NCBI GenBank assembly: GCA_007135385.1
Contig: SLIY01000191.1
Span: forward strand, 1-11,355
Length of the DNA: 11,355 nt
Direction: 5' to 3'
DNA from: Leptolyngbyaceae cyanobacterium CSSed165cm_216
Lineage (GTDB): Bacteria; Cyanobacteriota; Cyanobacteriia; Phormidesmidales; Phormidesmidaceae
Below are positions 1-7,390 of this stretch, in pieces. A program made the position numbers and the translations under genes. Below the pieces are notes generated by a model. The model did not search any database and was not told the DNA's origin. It worked only from the letters and a program-made list of their open reading frames with translations. Numbering within the stretch: position 1 is the first letter of the stretch; each line of letters begins with the position of its first letter.

Positions 1-1609
1 GCACCAACCGTCGGTAACGCTCGACGGTCCAGATCAGCAGTTGGTTAAAGCGGCCAAAAAAGCGACCTAGGGGTCCCTGGTGGCGATCGCGATCGCGGGG
101 GCGCAGCAGCAGGGCCGACATCGCTGGGGAAAAGCTGAGGGCATTGAACGTGGAGACCAGCACCGTGAAGGCGATGGTGAGAGCAAACTGTTGATAAATT
201 CTGCCGGTACTGCCTGGAAAAAAGGCCACCGGCACAAACACGGCCATTAATACCAGGGATGTGGAGATTACCGCCCCAGATAGTTCCTGCATGGCGTCGA
301 GGGCGGCTAGGCGGGGCCGCATGCCCTGGTCAATTTTGGCGGCGATCGCCTCCACAATCACAATGGCGTCGTCGACCACCAGGCCTGAGGCCAAAATGCA
401 GCCAAATAGGGTGAGGGTATTGATCGAAAAACCAAAGACCAGCAAGAAGGCCATGGCACCGATCAGGGCGACGGGAATGGCGATCGCGGGCACAATCGTC
501 GACCGCCAGTCCTGCAAAAACAGAAACAGCACCAGCAGTACCAGTACGATGGCCTGAATTAATGTGACCACCACCTCCCGCAGAGACACTTCGACAAAAT
601 CTGTGGTGTCAAACACTAACTCAGCCCGGTAGCCCGGGGGGAAGCTAGTCTCTAACTCTGCTATCCGTTCCCGCACCGCCCGGGCCACATCCAGCGCATT
701 ACTATCGGGTAGCTGGTAAACCAGCAGCCCCGCCGCTAGCTTGCCTTGGGTTTTGGCATCAAAGCTATAGTCTTCAGCTCCCAGTTCAGCCCGACCCACC
801 TCTCGCAGCCGCACCAGATCCCCGTCATCCCCCACCTTGACCACCAAATCTTCAAATTCTGCGGCCTCTTCTAATCGCCCGGGCAACTGCACCGCAAATT
901 GAAAATCTTGTCCAGAGCGAATCGGTGGTCCCCCGATGGTTCCGCCACCAACTTGTATATTTTGCTCTTGCAGAGCCGCCACCACATCTTCGGGCACCAT
1001 TTGCTGACGGGCCAGGGCCGTCGGGTCGAGCCAGACTCGCATGGCATAGCGTCCCGCCCCAAACACTTCTGCACTACCCACTCCTGGAATTTGCTGAATC
1101 TCATCAAGAATAAACAGATCGGCGTAGTTGTGTAAAAACAGGGCGTCGTAGCGATCGTCATCAGTAAAGAACCGATACACCAGCAAAATACTGGGGGACT
1201 GGGCATTCACCGTCACCCCCAGCTGGGTGACCTCGGGGGGGAGTTGAGGCTCAGCCCGGGCCACCCGATTTTGCACATCCACCTGGGCGATGTCTTTGTC
1301 ACGTCCTGGGCGGAACACCACGTTAATGCTGCTTTGGCCCGTATTGGTGCTGCTAGAGGTGATGTAGTCCATCCCCTCCACCCCATTAATTTCCCGCTCT
1401 AGCACCGTTGTCACGGTACTTTCAACGGTTTCAGCATCGGCCCCAGTGTAGTTGGCCGACACCTGAATCTGTAGCGGCGCAATTTCTGGCAGTTGCTCAA
1501 TGGGCAGTAGGGGAATAGCCACCAATCCGCCCAAAACAATCAGCAACGTGCATACGGTGGTAAATACCGGACGGCGAATAAATGGGTCGGCAATGGAAAA
1601 CAGGGCCAT
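1..1609 (-). CDS. RND multidrug efflux permease, HAE1/AcrB type (N-terminal half, runs off the window)
   Basis: Inner-membrane proton-driven pump that exports drugs or hydrophobic compounds through an adaptor and an outer-membrane channel. The frame stays open for 536 codons from the ATG at 1609 to the window edge. AcrB-like proteins are about 1,050 residues, so roughly half is seen. The start MALFSIADPFIRRPVFTTV is the usual RND N-terminus leading into TM1 (about residues 15-35). It is followed by the porter-domain pattern (LPEIAPLQIQV, ADAETVESTVTTVLE, NGVEGMDYITS, DVQNRV). TM helices resume near residue 350 (VLFLFLQDWRSTIVPAIAIP). The proton-relay pair is present as D413-D414 in LASGLVVDDAIVIVEAI, matching D407/D408 of AcrB in TM4. 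The adaptor gene lies 87 bp upstream on the same strand, so the two are probably co-transcribed. Substrate cannot be read from the sequence, and no TolC-like gene is in view. No frameshift or internal stop seen. Confidence 0.95.
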   Translation of the reverse strand, partial: MALFSIADPFIRRPVFTTVCTLLIVLGGLVAIPLLPIEQLPEIAPLQIQVSANYTGADAETVESTVTTVLEREINGVEGMDYITSSSTNTGQSSINVVFRPGRDKDIAQVDVQNRVARAEPQLPPEVTQLGVTVNAQSPSILLVYRFFTDDDRYDALFLHNYADLFILDEIQQIPGVGSAEVFGAGRYAMRVWLDPTALARQQMVPEDVVAALQEQNIQVGGGTIGGPPIRSGQDFQFAVQLPGRLEEAAEFEDLVVKVGDDGDLVRLREVGRAELGAEDYSFDAKTQGKLAAGLLVYQLPDSNALDVARAVRERIAELETSFPPGYRAELVFDTTDFVEVSLREVVVTLIQAIVLVLLVLFLFLQDWRSTIVPAIAIPVALIGAMAFLLVFGFSINTLTLFGCILASGLVVDDAIVIVEAIAAKIDQGMRPRLAALDAMQELSGAVISTSLVLMAVFVPVAFFPGSTGRIYQQFALTIAFTVLVSTFNALSFSPAMSALLLRPRDRDRHQGPLGRFFGRFNQLLIWTVERYRRLV

Positions 1610-1696
1610 GGAAACAGGGTTAAAAAAAGGGATAGCAATAGACGATTGACAGATAGTATGCCGTCGCATCCAGCTAACGACCTCGCAGTCAGGCCC

Positions 1697-2962
1697 CTAA
1701 AGGGCCGCTGCTGAATCCTCAGCTTCAGGAACAATGGGGACACCGTCTTGCAGTTGCAAAATGTTACTGACCACAATTTCATCTCCCGCTTGGAGCCCAT
1801 CAATCACCTGGTAGCGGCCGGCTTGAATCGCCCCTAGTTGGACTGGGCGTTGGGGGGCAACGGTCATGGTCTGCCCGTCATCGGTGGTTTGTTCGGCGGC
1901 CACAAACACAAAGCTTTGTCCCGCCAACCGAGATACCGCCACGGTGGGAATCAATAGGGCCGCCGTCGTATCCCAAATCATCCGGGCTCTCACGAATTGC
2001 CCGTCCCGTAAATTTCCAGCGTCATTGGGGAAGCGGGCTTTCACCAAAATCGACTGGCCAGCGGCATCCACCTCTGGGGAAATCACGCTCACACTGCCAG
2101 TGGCCAAGGGGTTGCCAGACTTAGCATCAAGCAACTCCACGGGTGTGCCCAAGCGTAACTGGTCAGAGCGGCTGGTGGGTACCTGGATACGCAGCAACAG
2201 CGCCTGGTTTTGGGTAATGGTAGTAATCGCCTGGCCCACCTCAACAAAGTCGCCTACCCGCAGGGGAATATCCCCCACCAACCCCGCAATCGGGGTGCTG
2301 ATCTGGGTAAAGCCTAAATCCCCCTGGCTGCGAGTAACTTCGGCTTGGGTCTGATCGAAGGTGGCGGTAGCCTGTTGCAACTGAGCCTGAGCCGCTCGCA
2401 CATTGTCTTGGGCCTGGGTTTGACTAGCTTGTGCTACTGATAGTTGGTTACGGGCATTGTCTAAATCTTGGCGGCTGAGGGCACCAGCTCCCACCAGGCG
2501 TTCGGTGCGACTAAATTCTGTGGTCGCCAACTCCACATCTGCCTGAGCCCGAGCTAACTGAGCCTGAGCCGCTGCTACTTGGGCCTGGGCCGCATCCCGA
2601 CCAAATCGAGCGGCTTGCGCTCCAGCTTGAGCCCCAGACACTTGGGCCTGGGGCTGGTCGGGGCTGAGTTGCACAATCGGCTGGCCAGGGCTCACAGCCC
2701 CCCCTGACGATACAAAGATTCGGGTAATCCGCCCAGCTACCTCGGGCCTGACGTCAACTCGTTGTTCTGCCTCTAGGGAGCCGACAAAATCTGAACTGTC
2801 TTCAAACGTACCGGGTTGCAGGACTTGCACCTGTACGGGCATGGCCTGGGAACCATCGCCCATGTCGGCTTGATCGGGTTGACCACAGGCAGAGAGGGCT
2901 AAGGTGAGGGTGAGGGCAGCCCCCAAAGCCGGTTTAGGGTGATGAAAGTGGGCAGACAGCAT
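1697..2962 (-). CDS. RND efflux periplasmic adaptor (membrane fusion protein, HlyD/AcrA family), lipoprotein
   Basis: Periplasmic adaptor linking an RND pump to an outer-membrane channel. The 421-residue protein has a lipoprotein signal: a hydrophobic stretch (residues 12-25) ending in LALSAC, with lipidated Cys26 followed by Gly. The first half of the lipoyl/beta-barrel domain (about 66-101, RVDVRPEVAGRITRIFV then GGAVSPGQPIVQL) leads into an Ala/Gln-rich alpha-helical hairpin (about 103-216), turning near GAGALSRQDLDNAR. The second lipoyl half follows (about 218-250, TQISTPIAGLVGDIPLRVGD), then the beta-barrel and membrane-proximal domains. Length and order are typical of AcrA/MexA relatives. 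The gene precedes the pump gene at 1609, the usual adaptor-pump order. A weak promoter-like pair lies upstream on the minus strand (TTTACC, then GATTAT near 2992-2997), but I would not rely on it. No repressor gene is adjacent. Confidence 0.95.
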   Translation of the reverse strand: MLSAHFHHPKPALGAALTLTLALSACGQPDQADMGDGSQAMPVQVQVLQPGTFEDSSDFVGSLEAEQRVDVRPEVAGRITRIFVSSGGAVSPGQPIVQLSPDQPQAQVSGAQAGAQAARFGRDAAQAQVAAAQAQLARAQADVELATTEFSRTERLVGAGALSRQDLDNARNQLSVAQASQTQAQDNVRAAQAQLQQATATFDQTQAEVTRSQGDLGFTQISTPIAGLVGDIPLRVGDFVEVGQAITTITQNQALLLRIQVPTSRSDQLRLGTPVELLDAKSGNPLATGSVSVISPEVDAAGQSILVKARFPNDAGNLRDGQFVRARMIWDTTAALLIPTVAVSRLAGQSFVFVAAEQTTDDGQTMTVAPQRPVQLGAIQAGRYQVIDGLQAGDEIVVSNILQLQDGVPIVPEAEDSAAAL

Positions 2963-3200
2963 AAGGTAGCTTGGCCTTGAGCGTAGTGAGATAATCTGAT
3001 GCCATGCCTATGGTAAAGCAGAGGACTGCAGATACGCGGTGAAGACTCTCAAGGCAAAGAGCGATCGCCCTCAAGGCAGCAACCAGGGGCACCATTGTTC
3101 AGCGCCCTCCTTAACAGGGCGAGATGTAGGGTCTAAGGTACCGCAAACCCTGACCCGCCAACCGTGAACCTGACTAAATCCTCATCCCTGGCTGGGCTGC

Positions 3201-3848
3201 CTACTCCATCCGCTCGGCAATAACCGCATAAAATGGGTCAGCCCCTGGCATACCTAGCATCTGTAAAATAGCTGGAATCTTCGGTGGCTGGGCGATCACC
3301 TCTGGCTGACTGAATCCCGGTACCGAGCGAAAATAGTGCTTTACTAGCTCAATTCGCTGGGGTTCAGTGGCATCGCGCCAGGCCGCGATCGCCTTTTGGT
3401 AGAACATCCGGTTAGAAAAGCTAACGATCGCGATACCGCCTGGTTTCAGTAGGCGGTAGATTTCGCTAAACACCACCTCGGGTTGTTGCAGATACTGGAC
3501 TGACACCGCATTCAAGACCGCATCAAAGCTTTGATCTTCTAGCGGCAGCAGGGGGGTTTCGTTTAAATTCTGAACAAAGTAATGATTAAGGCGAGGGTTT
3601 TCGGCTAATTCTGCGGCATTCATCCCGTGCCCTTCTACCCACGCAAAGTCTACATCCTTCGGTAAGTGCGATACCCAACTGCTCATCATGTCAAAAATGC
3701 GCCCTTTCGGTGTCAGTCGCTGGCGGTATAGGTCTGTCAGTCGCTGAATAAAGCTATCGTCGACATGGGTAACCAGACGTGGCACGTCGTAGAAAAATGT
3801 ATCACTGGAATCGTCGAGTTTGGTGCGTTGCTCAGGCTGAAGCAGCAT
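3201..3848 (-). CDS. Class I SAM-dependent methyltransferase, substrate unknown
   Basis: A 215-residue cytoplasmic protein with a Rossmann methyltransferase core (Methyltransf_11-like). The SAM-binding motif I region is IFDMMSSWVSHLP (residues 51-63) rather than the textbook DxGxGxG. This variant, followed by EGHGMNAAEL (72-81), is what I remember from a family of cyanobacterial and plant methyltransferases. The post-I acidic stretch (NLNETPLLPLEDQSFDAVL, about 94-112) and motif III (EIYRLLKPGGIAIVSFSNR, 129-147) are clear. The C-terminus (YAVIAERM) is a typical final beta strand. Nothing fixes the methyl acceptor. It is isolated from its neighbours: a 238 bp spacer separates it from the adaptor gene, and only a gene remnant and a tRNA lie upstream. 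The start at 3848 is the only Met near the N-terminus, but no clear Shine-Dalgarno sequence precedes it. Confidence 0.85.
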   Translation of the reverse strand: MLLQPEQRTKLDDSSDTFFYDVPRLVTHVDDSFIQRLTDLYRQRLTPKGRIFDMMSSWVSHLPKDVDFAWVEGHGMNAAELAENPRLNHYFVQNLNETPLLPLEDQSFDAVLNAVSVQYLQQPEVVFSEIYRLLKPGGIAIVSFSNRMFYQKAIAAWRDATEPQRIELVKHYFRSVPGFSQPEVIAQPPKIPAILQMLGMPGADPFYAVIAERME

Positions 3849-3880
3849 AGGAGGGGCAGAAATGTACGGTTAATATTTCT

Positions 3881-3994
3881 TCAAGTGTAAACAAATTTTA
3901 GGTTGCCTACCGGGCGTAGCACGCCCCAGCCACGTTTGAGGGCCTCTAAGACCGTAGCTTGCTCAGCGATATCCCCCTTCAGTTTGGTATCCAT
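3881..3994 (-). pseudogene. Remnant of a PD-(D/E)XK homing endonuclease (I-Ssp6803I-like, tRNA-fMet group I intron type)
   Basis: A 37-codon frame between the tRNA-fMet terminator and the methyltransferase gene. It starts at ATG 3994 (MDTKLKGDIAEQATVLEALK, then RGWGVLRPVG) and ends with a short unrelated tail (NLKFVYT) and TGA. From memory of the family, intact members (about 150 residues) begin with a very similar stretch (D/N-TK-x-KGDIAEQA...LxRGWGVLxPxGDRLPYDL). That resemblance stops at residue 30, just before the conserved DRLPYDL segment and the PD-(D/E)XK catalytic core. The remaining 100 or so residues are absent: the methyltransferase start follows 32 bp after the stop. I therefore read it as a truncated, inactive remnant. 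I see no convincing ribosome-binding site. I-Ssp6803I is encoded within the group I intron of Synechocystis tRNA-fMet, so the position beside this tRNA is telling. Free-standing homologues also exist, so the fragment need not come from an intron. A functional 37-residue peptide is possible but less likely. Confidence 0.72.
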
Positions 3995-4018
3995 ACCCAG
4001 ATAACGTCTATAAAATCT

Positions 4019-4062
4019 ATAAAAATAGAAAGGGTCTGATCCTTGTTAAAGAATCAGACCCT
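4019..4062 (-). terminator. Rho-independent terminator of the tRNA-fMet gene
   Basis: A perfect 10-bp inverted repeat (AGGGTCTGAT at 4053-4062 read on the minus strand, partner ATCAGACCCT at 4031-4040) with a 12-nt loop. It is followed on the minus strand by a T-rich run (TTCTATTTTTATAG). It begins 4 nt after the encoded CCA end, so it should terminate the tRNA transcript before the endonuclease remnant. Confidence 0.85.
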
Positions 4063-4066
4063 AATT

Positions 4067-4143
<77 letters not shown>

Positions 4144-4154
4144 TCGTCTTCATT

Positions 4155-4184
4155 AGTATAACGACAAATGTTCACCAATAACAA
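4155..4184 (-). promoter_or_regulatory. Sigma-70-type promoter for tRNA-fMet
   Basis: On the minus strand TTGTTA (4184-4179) is followed after 18 nt by TATACT (4160-4155). These match the -35 and -10 consensus at 4/6 and 5/6 positions. The -10 box ends 11 nt before the mature tRNA 5' end, which would give a leader of only a few bases. Confidence 0.6.
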
Positions 4185-4238
4185 CCTTTTTCCTCTAGTG
4201 TTTGAAAAAACCTGATCCAGAGCCTACATCCTTTACTG

Positions 4239-5201
4239 TTAATACATTAGAGGTAGCTCGCCCACCACATCGAGCCGCTTAAAGTCACCGATTTCCATGT
4301 AGGTTTCAGCCAGGGTGTCAGCCACCGAGGGCAAAATCCAGCCCATTTGTCTAAGGGTGAAAATGGCGGTGGCGTACTTGGCTCGCTTTGCCCCGTCAAC
4401 CACCTTGATCGCTAGGCCCAACCCTTCTCCCACACGGCCAATGCATTGGATCCCTTCGGCCCCAGACTTGCTCACCAGCGCCCCGTCGGTCAACTCCATC
4501 AAATAGGTATCAAAAGACCCTGCGCCACCGACCATATCGGGATGGCTGGTCATCGCCCGAATGATCCGTTCCATATCCAGGCTATTGCCGGAAGATAGCA
4601 TGGCAAACAGCGTCGCCATCTGTCGTAGCTGCATAAAGTAGGTGGGGGCACCACAGTCATCATGGGCCATGATGAACTCGTCCGGCGGCATCCCGAGTAG
4701 TTCGGCAATCCGGGAGAGAATGAGTTTCTGGACGGGATGGTTGCGGTCTAAGTAGCTTTCCAGAGGCCAGTTACGTTGCTGACAAACGGCTAACATGCCA
4801 GCATGCTTACCCGAGCAATTGTGCTCTAGGGGGCTTTTTTTGCCCGCTGGAATCGGGCAGCGGAGGACGGTGGGATCTAAGTCAGCCTGCCAGAGGATGT
4901 GAAACGCTTGACGAACCTGCTCGATGTTGCCCTGGTGAGAGCCACACATAATAGCCAGATCTTTATCATCTAAGTCATAGCGCTCTAGTGCCCCTGCTGC
5001 GGTTACCGCTAGCGCCTGAAAGGGTTTCAAGGCTGAACGAATGAAGGTACCCAGTTCAGGATTACCCGCGACTGAGAGGTTACGGCCACGGTCGTCACAG
5101 ACGACCACATGGGCCAGGTGGTTAGATTCAACAATCCCCTCCCGTAGCAGTTGAACGTCTAGATGTTTAGTTTGATGGCGGTTGACCCTACTACTCGTCA
5201 T
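4239..5201 (-). CDS. L-asparaginase, class 3 (Rhizobium etli AnsA/ReAII type, PF06089)
   Basis: Hydrolyses L-asparagine to aspartate and ammonia, probably in the cytoplasm, as there is no signal peptide. The 320-residue protein is of family length. It carries the zinc- and serine-based active site of this class rather than the type I/II or Ntn-type folds. The nucleophile pair S56-x-x-K59 lies in FIRSALKPFQ. S88 lies in MCGSHQGN. The zinc-binding C129 and K132 lie in HNCSGKHAGM and C183 in DDCGAPTY. K245 lies in LVSKSGAEG. These correspond, as I recall, to Ser48/Lys51, Ser80, Cys135/Lys138/Cys189 and Lys263 of the R. etli enzyme. It is the last gene of the minus-strand run from yqeK, 41 bp after the CGLD27 gene. 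It may supply ammonium or recycle asparagine, including that released from cyanophycin-derived pools, but this is inference. No strong ribosome-binding site at 5201. Confidence 0.9.
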   Translation of the reverse strand: MTSSRVNRHQTKHLDVQLLREGIVESNHLAHVVVCDDRGRNLSVAGNPELGTFIRSALKPFQALAVTAAGALERYDLDDKDLAIMCGSHQGNIEQVRQAFHILWQADLDPTVLRCPIPAGKKSPLEHNCSGKHAGMLAVCQQRNWPLESYLDRNHPVQKLILSRIAELLGMPPDEFIMAHDDCGAPTYFMQLRQMATLFAMLSSGNSLDMERIIRAMTSHPDMVGGAGSFDTYLMELTDGALVSKSGAEGIQCIGRVGEGLGLAIKVVDGAKRAKYATAIFTLRQMGWILPSVADTLAETYMEIGDFKRLDVVGELPLMY

Positions 5202-5242
5202 GGTTTCTGCTCGTCACGGTGAATATGGTGTGGTGAAATGGT

Positions 5243-5731
5243 TTAGAGAAGCGGCCAGGCCATTAGTCCTAAAGCCCCTAAGGCAGCCATGATACCGATG
5301 GTGCGGCGAATCCGCCGCAAGACCGGTTGCACCTGATAGTCTACGATCAGGCGATCGCGATTTGAAATGTCTTCAGGCTTAACCCACAGTTGGCCATCGT
5401 ACCAGCCCGATTCTTCGTAGGGTACTGTAGTCTGTCGCAGCCGCCCTGCCACATGGGCCCAGCCCACATAGAGTTGAATCAAGGCTAGCAAGGGTAAAAC
5501 TAACGCCCCCATGGCGGCACTCAGGGCAAAAGGTAGGGGATATTTGGGGGGGGCAAAACTGGCGGCCGCCATTGGACCAGAGATGCCCCAACTGATCACC
5601 CATAAGACAATTAAGGGTTTTAGGTAACCGATCAACTTACGACTACCCCAGCTGTAAAACCAGGAGCCTCGGATGTCTTGGTACTCGTTTAAGGGCTGTT
5701 GCTCAGCCGGCACCGGGCAGCGTTGGGCCAT
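5243..5731 (-). CDS. CGLD27/DUF1230 family membrane protein
   Basis: A member of the family 'Conserved in the Green Lineage and Diatoms 27', found in cyanobacteria and plastid-bearing eukaryotes; biochemical role unknown to me. The diagnostic N-terminus CPVPAEQQPLNEYQ is present, followed by SWFYSW. Two hydrophobic segments come next (about residues 38-57 and 70-90), then a conserved loop with YEESGWYDGQLWVKP and RDRLIVDYQVQPVLRR. A final TM helix sits at the C-terminus (IMAALGALGLMAWPLL). I start at ATG 5731 (MAQRCPVP). A GTG two codons upstream (5737) is also in frame but adds nothing conserved. The asparaginase gene follows 41 bp downstream, and rsfS lies upstream after a 177-183 bp spacer, so it may have its own promoter. 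Confidence 0.88.
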   Translation of the reverse strand: MAQRCPVPAEQQPLNEYQDIRGSWFYSWGSRKLIGYLKPLIVLWVISWGISGPMAAASFAPPKYPLPFALSAAMGALVLPLLALIQLYVGWAHVAGRLRQTTVPYEESGWYDGQLWVKPEDISNRDRLIVDYQVQPVLRRIRRTIGIMAALGALGLMAWPLL

Positions 5732-5783
5732 GACCACCGATAGATGATAAATCTAGCTCTAGCCTAAACGAATTACCCCTAAT

Positions 5784-5811
5784 TTAGGAATCACAGCTTA
5801 GGAATCGCAGC
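5784..5811. repeat. 14-bp tandem duplication in the rsfS-CGLD27 spacer
   Basis: TTAGGAATCACAGC (5784-5797) is followed directly by TTAGGAATCGCAGC (5798-5811), one mismatch in 14. It lies about 50-80 bp upstream of the CGLD27 start. It could be a pair of regulator half-sites or simple slippage; nothing distinguishes these. Confidence 0.6.
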
Positions 5812-5914
5812 TCAGTGATCGGTCTATTACTCTGAGACATACGTCGGTCCACAATTCCTGACACCCTCAGCAACGGGGGGCATTTTTTTGCCAGGCAACA
5901 CTCTCTCAGGAATG

Positions 5915-6331
5915 TTACTCCGCCGGAGGATAGATGATTTGATCGGCGTGCCCCCAAAAGGCTTCTAAGTCGTAAAAGTCTCGGGCCTCGGGCATAAAGA
6001 TATGGGCGATCACTTCCCCATAGTCCATCAGTACCCAGTTGCCTTCTGATTGCCCTTCTACTCGCAGAGGACGACGATTCCAGTGATCATCAAGGGCGGC
6101 TTCGATGGAGCGGGTGATGGCTCGCACCTGGGTTGCCGAAAACCCTGTAATCACCACAAAGTAGTCGGCCAGGTAAGAGACATCCCCCACCTGCAACACC
6201 GCAATATCTGCCCCTTTGCGATCCTCAGCTGCTGCGGCGATCGCAAAGGCTAGGCCCAGGGCTGGATCGCTCTCAGGGCTGGGGAATTCGGTCGCTGGCG
6301 TAGTGGTCGAGAGGGGGTCGGAATAGGTCAT
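5915..6331 (-). CDS. rsfS: Ribosomal silencing factor RsfS
   Basis: Binds ribosomal protein L14 (uL14) on the large subunit and blocks subunit joining, lowering translation in poor conditions. The 138-residue protein has a variable N-terminal tail (1-25), then the RsfS/Iojap domain: AVLQVGDVSYLADYFVVITG (44-63), SATQVRAI (65-72), EGQSEGNWVLMDYGEVIAHI (92-111), then a C-terminus with RDFYDLEAFW. These are the family's most conserved blocks. yqeK lies 58 bp upstream on the same strand, an order widely conserved in bacteria. The start at ATG 6331 is the only suitable one; nearby upstream ATGs are in other frames. Confidence 0.96.
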   Translation of the reverse strand: MTYSDPLSTTTPATEFPSPESDPALGLAFAIAAAAEDRKGADIAVLQVGDVSYLADYFVVITGFSATQVRAITRSIEAALDDHWNRRPLRVEGQSEGNWVLMDYGEVIAHIFMPEARDFYDLEAFWGHADQIIYPPAE

Positions 6332-6389
6332 AGGGCATTCATAAGGCGTAGAACAATGAGGAAAGTAAGTTGTCTGGTTGGGGGAGTTT

Positions 6390-6983
6390 TTAGGATCGAC
6401 TGGCGGCCAAAAACCAATTACGGGTGAATACCGCTCGGGGATGAATGGCCCGCCCTTTGTCGATCAGGCCAGCCAGGGTATGGTCGCAGGTACGATAAAC
6501 CGCGATCGCTAAATTTTGATAACTGAGTTGGCGTAAATGGTTCAGGTCCGGGGTCTGCCCTCGACCTGGCTCCAGGGAATCCGCCAGAAAAACAATACAA
6601 CTGAGGTCATCCATGGCGGGACGCCCCAGGGTGTGATTGGCGATCGCCGCTAGAATCGCTGGATTGTCTATCCCAAACTGCTGCCGCGCCACCAGGGCAC
6701 TGACGTCAGCATGGAGTAAGTGGGGATTGCTGTCATCCACAGGGTCTATAGGCAGCCTCGCCCCACGGGCCATGGCCAGCAATATCTCGGGTTTGAAATA
6801 CTTCGCCAAATCATGCATCAGCCCGGCTTGGGCCGCTTGCTCACAGTTAAGCCCATGGTGCTGAGCCAGCTCAATCGCCATAGCTTCTACCCGCAGACTG
6901 TGGGCCACACGCGGAGACGGTAGATTCGAGTTGAGCCAGGTTAGCACCTGCTGGCGGAGGGCACCTTTTGATCGGGTAATCAA
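6390..6983 (-). CDS. yqeK: YqeK-type HD-domain hydrolase (symmetrical Ap4A hydrolase)
   Basis: An HD-superfamily metal phosphohydrolase; YqeK proteins split diadenosine tetraphosphate (Ap4A) into two ADP. The 197-residue protein shows the metal-binding set in order: H28 (PRVAHSLRVE), H57-D58 (LMHDLAKYF), H91 (LLHADVSA), H117 (ANHTLGRPAM) and D135 (FLADSLEPGRGQ). It also has the family's LADxLEPGR signature. The start is TTG at 6983, since no ATG lies before residue 33, which is inside the domain. No strong ribosome-binding site is visible. A TACAAT box on the minus strand (7029-7024) could be its -10 element. rsfS follows 58 bp downstream. nadD, which often precedes yqeK, is not here: the region upstream is a non-coding divergent spacer. 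Confidence 0.92.
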   Translation of the reverse strand: MITRSKGALRQQVLTWLNSNLPSPRVAHSLRVEAMAIELAQHHGLNCEQAAQAGLMHDLAKYFKPEILLAMARGARLPIDPVDDSNPHLLHADVSALVARQQFGIDNPAILAAIANHTLGRPAMDDLSCIVFLADSLEPGRGQTPDLNHLRQLSYQNLAIAVYRTCDHTLAGLIDKGRAIHPRAVFTRNWFLAASRS

Positions 6984-7390
6984 GCAATCTACCAGGCTAT
7001 GCCTTTGTAATCAGTATGGACCTATTGTAAAGGAAGGCCTGGGTCTGTGGCAGCGTCCTGCCTTTCTGTACTAAACCAAGTCCATGTTGAGAACCGTAGT
7101 TCTTCCCTCACCCCCAGCCCCTCTCCCAGAGGGCGAGGGGAGCCGGAAAGCCATTCAAAGTCCCTCTCCCCTCGGGAGAGGGATTTAGGGTGATGGAAAC
7201 TCCGGGTTTCAAGTTAGACGAGGTTTAGTTCCCCAACACTATAGTTTGAATAAAAATTGAGCGCGTAAACCGGACGCAGCGTATATCATTAATCGTCAAT
7301 GGATGGCCTTGGCTGAAAGACTTGCTGCCCTTATGGTCAATGGTTGTCAGTGGGCCTATGGCCGCTTTTATGTTCTTTGGGAGATATCCT
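6984..7390. other. Divergent intergenic spacer (407 bp) between yqeK and the coiled-coil gene
   Basis: No convincing gene is present. It holds the probable upstream region of yqeK (minus), the REP-like double hairpin at 7105-7193, and an A/T-rich stretch near 7240-7260 that probably contains the plus-strand promoter. I could not fix the promoter boxes. A small inverted repeat (AGAAC at 7090-7094, GTTCT at 7099-7103) abuts the REP-like element. Confidence 0.7.
7105..7193. repeat. REP-like double-hairpin intergenic element
   Basis: Two C/G-rich hairpins in a row. The first pairs CCCCTCTCCC (7118-7127) with GGGCGAGGGG (7131-7140), one mismatch and a 3-nt loop. The second pairs TCCCTCTCCC (7161-7170) perfectly with GGGAGAGGGA (7174-7183), 3-nt loop. 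The outer ends are also inverted: TCACCC (7108-7113) against GGGTGA (7188-7193). The whole element can thus fold either as two hairpins or as one long cruciform. CCCTCACCC...CCCTCTCCC elements of this type are scattered in many cyanobacterial genomes. It could act as a bidirectional transcription barrier between the two gene groups. Confidence 0.8.

Noticed and set aside
871..1206. 111-codon minus-strand frame and overlapping plus-strand frames (261-557, 899-1135)
   Set aside because: They overlap the continuous RND pump frame, which has clear family motifs; these are shadow frames.
1866..2354. 162-codon plus-strand frame
   Set aside because: It is antisense to the adaptor gene, which has a complete lipoprotein signal and domain order.
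2963..3200. Gene or promoter in the spacer upstream of the adaptor gene
   Set aside because: Only weak -35/-10-like boxes and a repeated CTCAAGGCA were seen, and no open frame with coding character.
5865..5905. Terminator downstream of rsfS
   Set aside because: A short C/G stem and a run of T are visible on the plus strand, but the T-tract is on the wrong side for rsfS and the stem is only about three pairs.
7322..7390. Upstream TTG start for the coiled-coil gene
   Set aside because: ATG 7391 has a good GGGAGA ribosome-binding site and gives a clean TM-first N-terminus; the TTG at 7322 has none.
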